From Cristatella mucedo (taxonomy: Eukaryota > Bryozoa > Phylactolaemata > Cristatellidae): a DNA stretch of 64,000 bases. Shown here one piece after another: positions 63,560 through 64,000 of this stretch. Position numbers and translations under genes: made by a program. The stretch's first letter is position 1. Each line of letters starts with the position of its first letter. The stretch lies in NCBI GenBank assembly GCA_009760855.2, contig WPIO01000022.1, forward strand, positions 3,173,001-3,237,000, in the 5' to 3' direction. Under the pieces are notes generated by a model. That model saw nothing but the letters and a program-made list of their open reading frames with translations, was not told where the DNA came from and ran no database searches.

Positions 63560-64000
63560 TTAAAAATTGTCACTGCCCCAGCGCTGCTAGAACTATCTGC
63601 TGCCTTCGACACCATTCATCACGATGTCCTACTTAAACGATTGAGAAAAACGATCGGTCTGGCAGACGAGGCACTGGCATGGTTTAAATCGTACTTGCCC
63701 GATCGTGATCAATCCGTGTCGAGTGCGGGTCAGGTCTCATTCACCAGACCAGTCACCTGTAGAGTTCCTCAGGGGTCCATCCTCGGTCTGCTGCCATTCT
63801 CCATTTATACTCAACCTCTGGGAAAAAGTGATTCGGGCCCATGGAATGGGATCACTTTTATGCTGACGATACTCAGCAGTATTTGTCATTCAAAGCGTCG
63901 GAATCTGCTGCAGCAACTGAGAAACTGAATGTTTGCCTTGCCGAGATTCGATCCTGGCTGTCGGCAAAGTTCCTTAAACTAAGAACGGACTCCTACTCAT
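63560..64000 (+). mobile_element. L2-like LINE RT fragment, runs off the window
   Basis: Plus strand: ELSAAFDTIHHDVLLKRL, TIGLADEALAWFKSYLPDRD, VPQGSILGLLPFSIYTQPLG, then the YADD region in a shifted frame near 63860. Same family as 18.4-20.5 kb and better preserved. The 3' end lies beyond 64000. Confidence 0.88.

Overview
The window is animal nuclear DNA. Two intron-containing genes with clear animal-type orthologues are present, CFAP91 and STUB1. Around them lie L2/CR1-like LINE fragments, tRNA-derived SINEs, hAT relics, a decayed Maverick/Polinton-type DNA polymerase and many long microsatellites. There are no operons, no CRISPR array and no prokaryotic layout. A motile-cilium gene implies a ciliated animal, and the repeat mix suggests an invertebrate, but the sequence alone does not fix the phylum.

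Layout. 1-2.4 kb is AT-rich and holds broken reading frames; one is a protein-primed-type family B DNA polymerase whose catalytic motif is mutated. 2.4-13.9 kb is repeat-derived or unrecognised sequence, with a minisatellite, a 41-bp palindrome, LINE pieces and a hAT transposase relic on the minus strand. 14.26-14.57 kb and 27.87-28.27 kb hold two GC-rich exons on the minus strand that together would encode a multi-pass membrane protein; the 13 kb between them is filled with LINEs, SINEs, hAT remnants and microsatellites. 28.8-29.8 kb is a long CT tract facing a GA tract. 30-40 kb is mainly LINE copies, (TG)n tracts and a 323-bp tandem duplication.

40.5-46.0 kb is the best gene: twelve plus-strand exons of CFAP91, a radial-spoke/calmodulin-associated protein of motile cilia. 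They are joined by GT-AG introns in consistent phase and cover about 696 residues to the stop; the N-terminal exon or exons were not found. 46-51 kb is mostly unrecognised. 51.3-60.6 kb carries the 3' half of STUB1 (CHIP, an Hsp70/Hsp90-linked U-box ubiquitin ligase) on the minus strand. Its U-box is split over two exons 3.5 kb apart, and the TPR-encoding 5' exons were not found and probably lie beyond the window. Other exon-like segments with good splice sites sit in a STUB1 intron and are not identified. 61-64 kb is again LINE and SINE material.

The two identified genes are not functionally linked. The most coherent theme outside them is the transposon biology: the L2-like LINEs and the commoner tRNA-derived SINE share the same hairpin-forming 3' tail, as expected if the SINE is mobilised by the LINE machinery.
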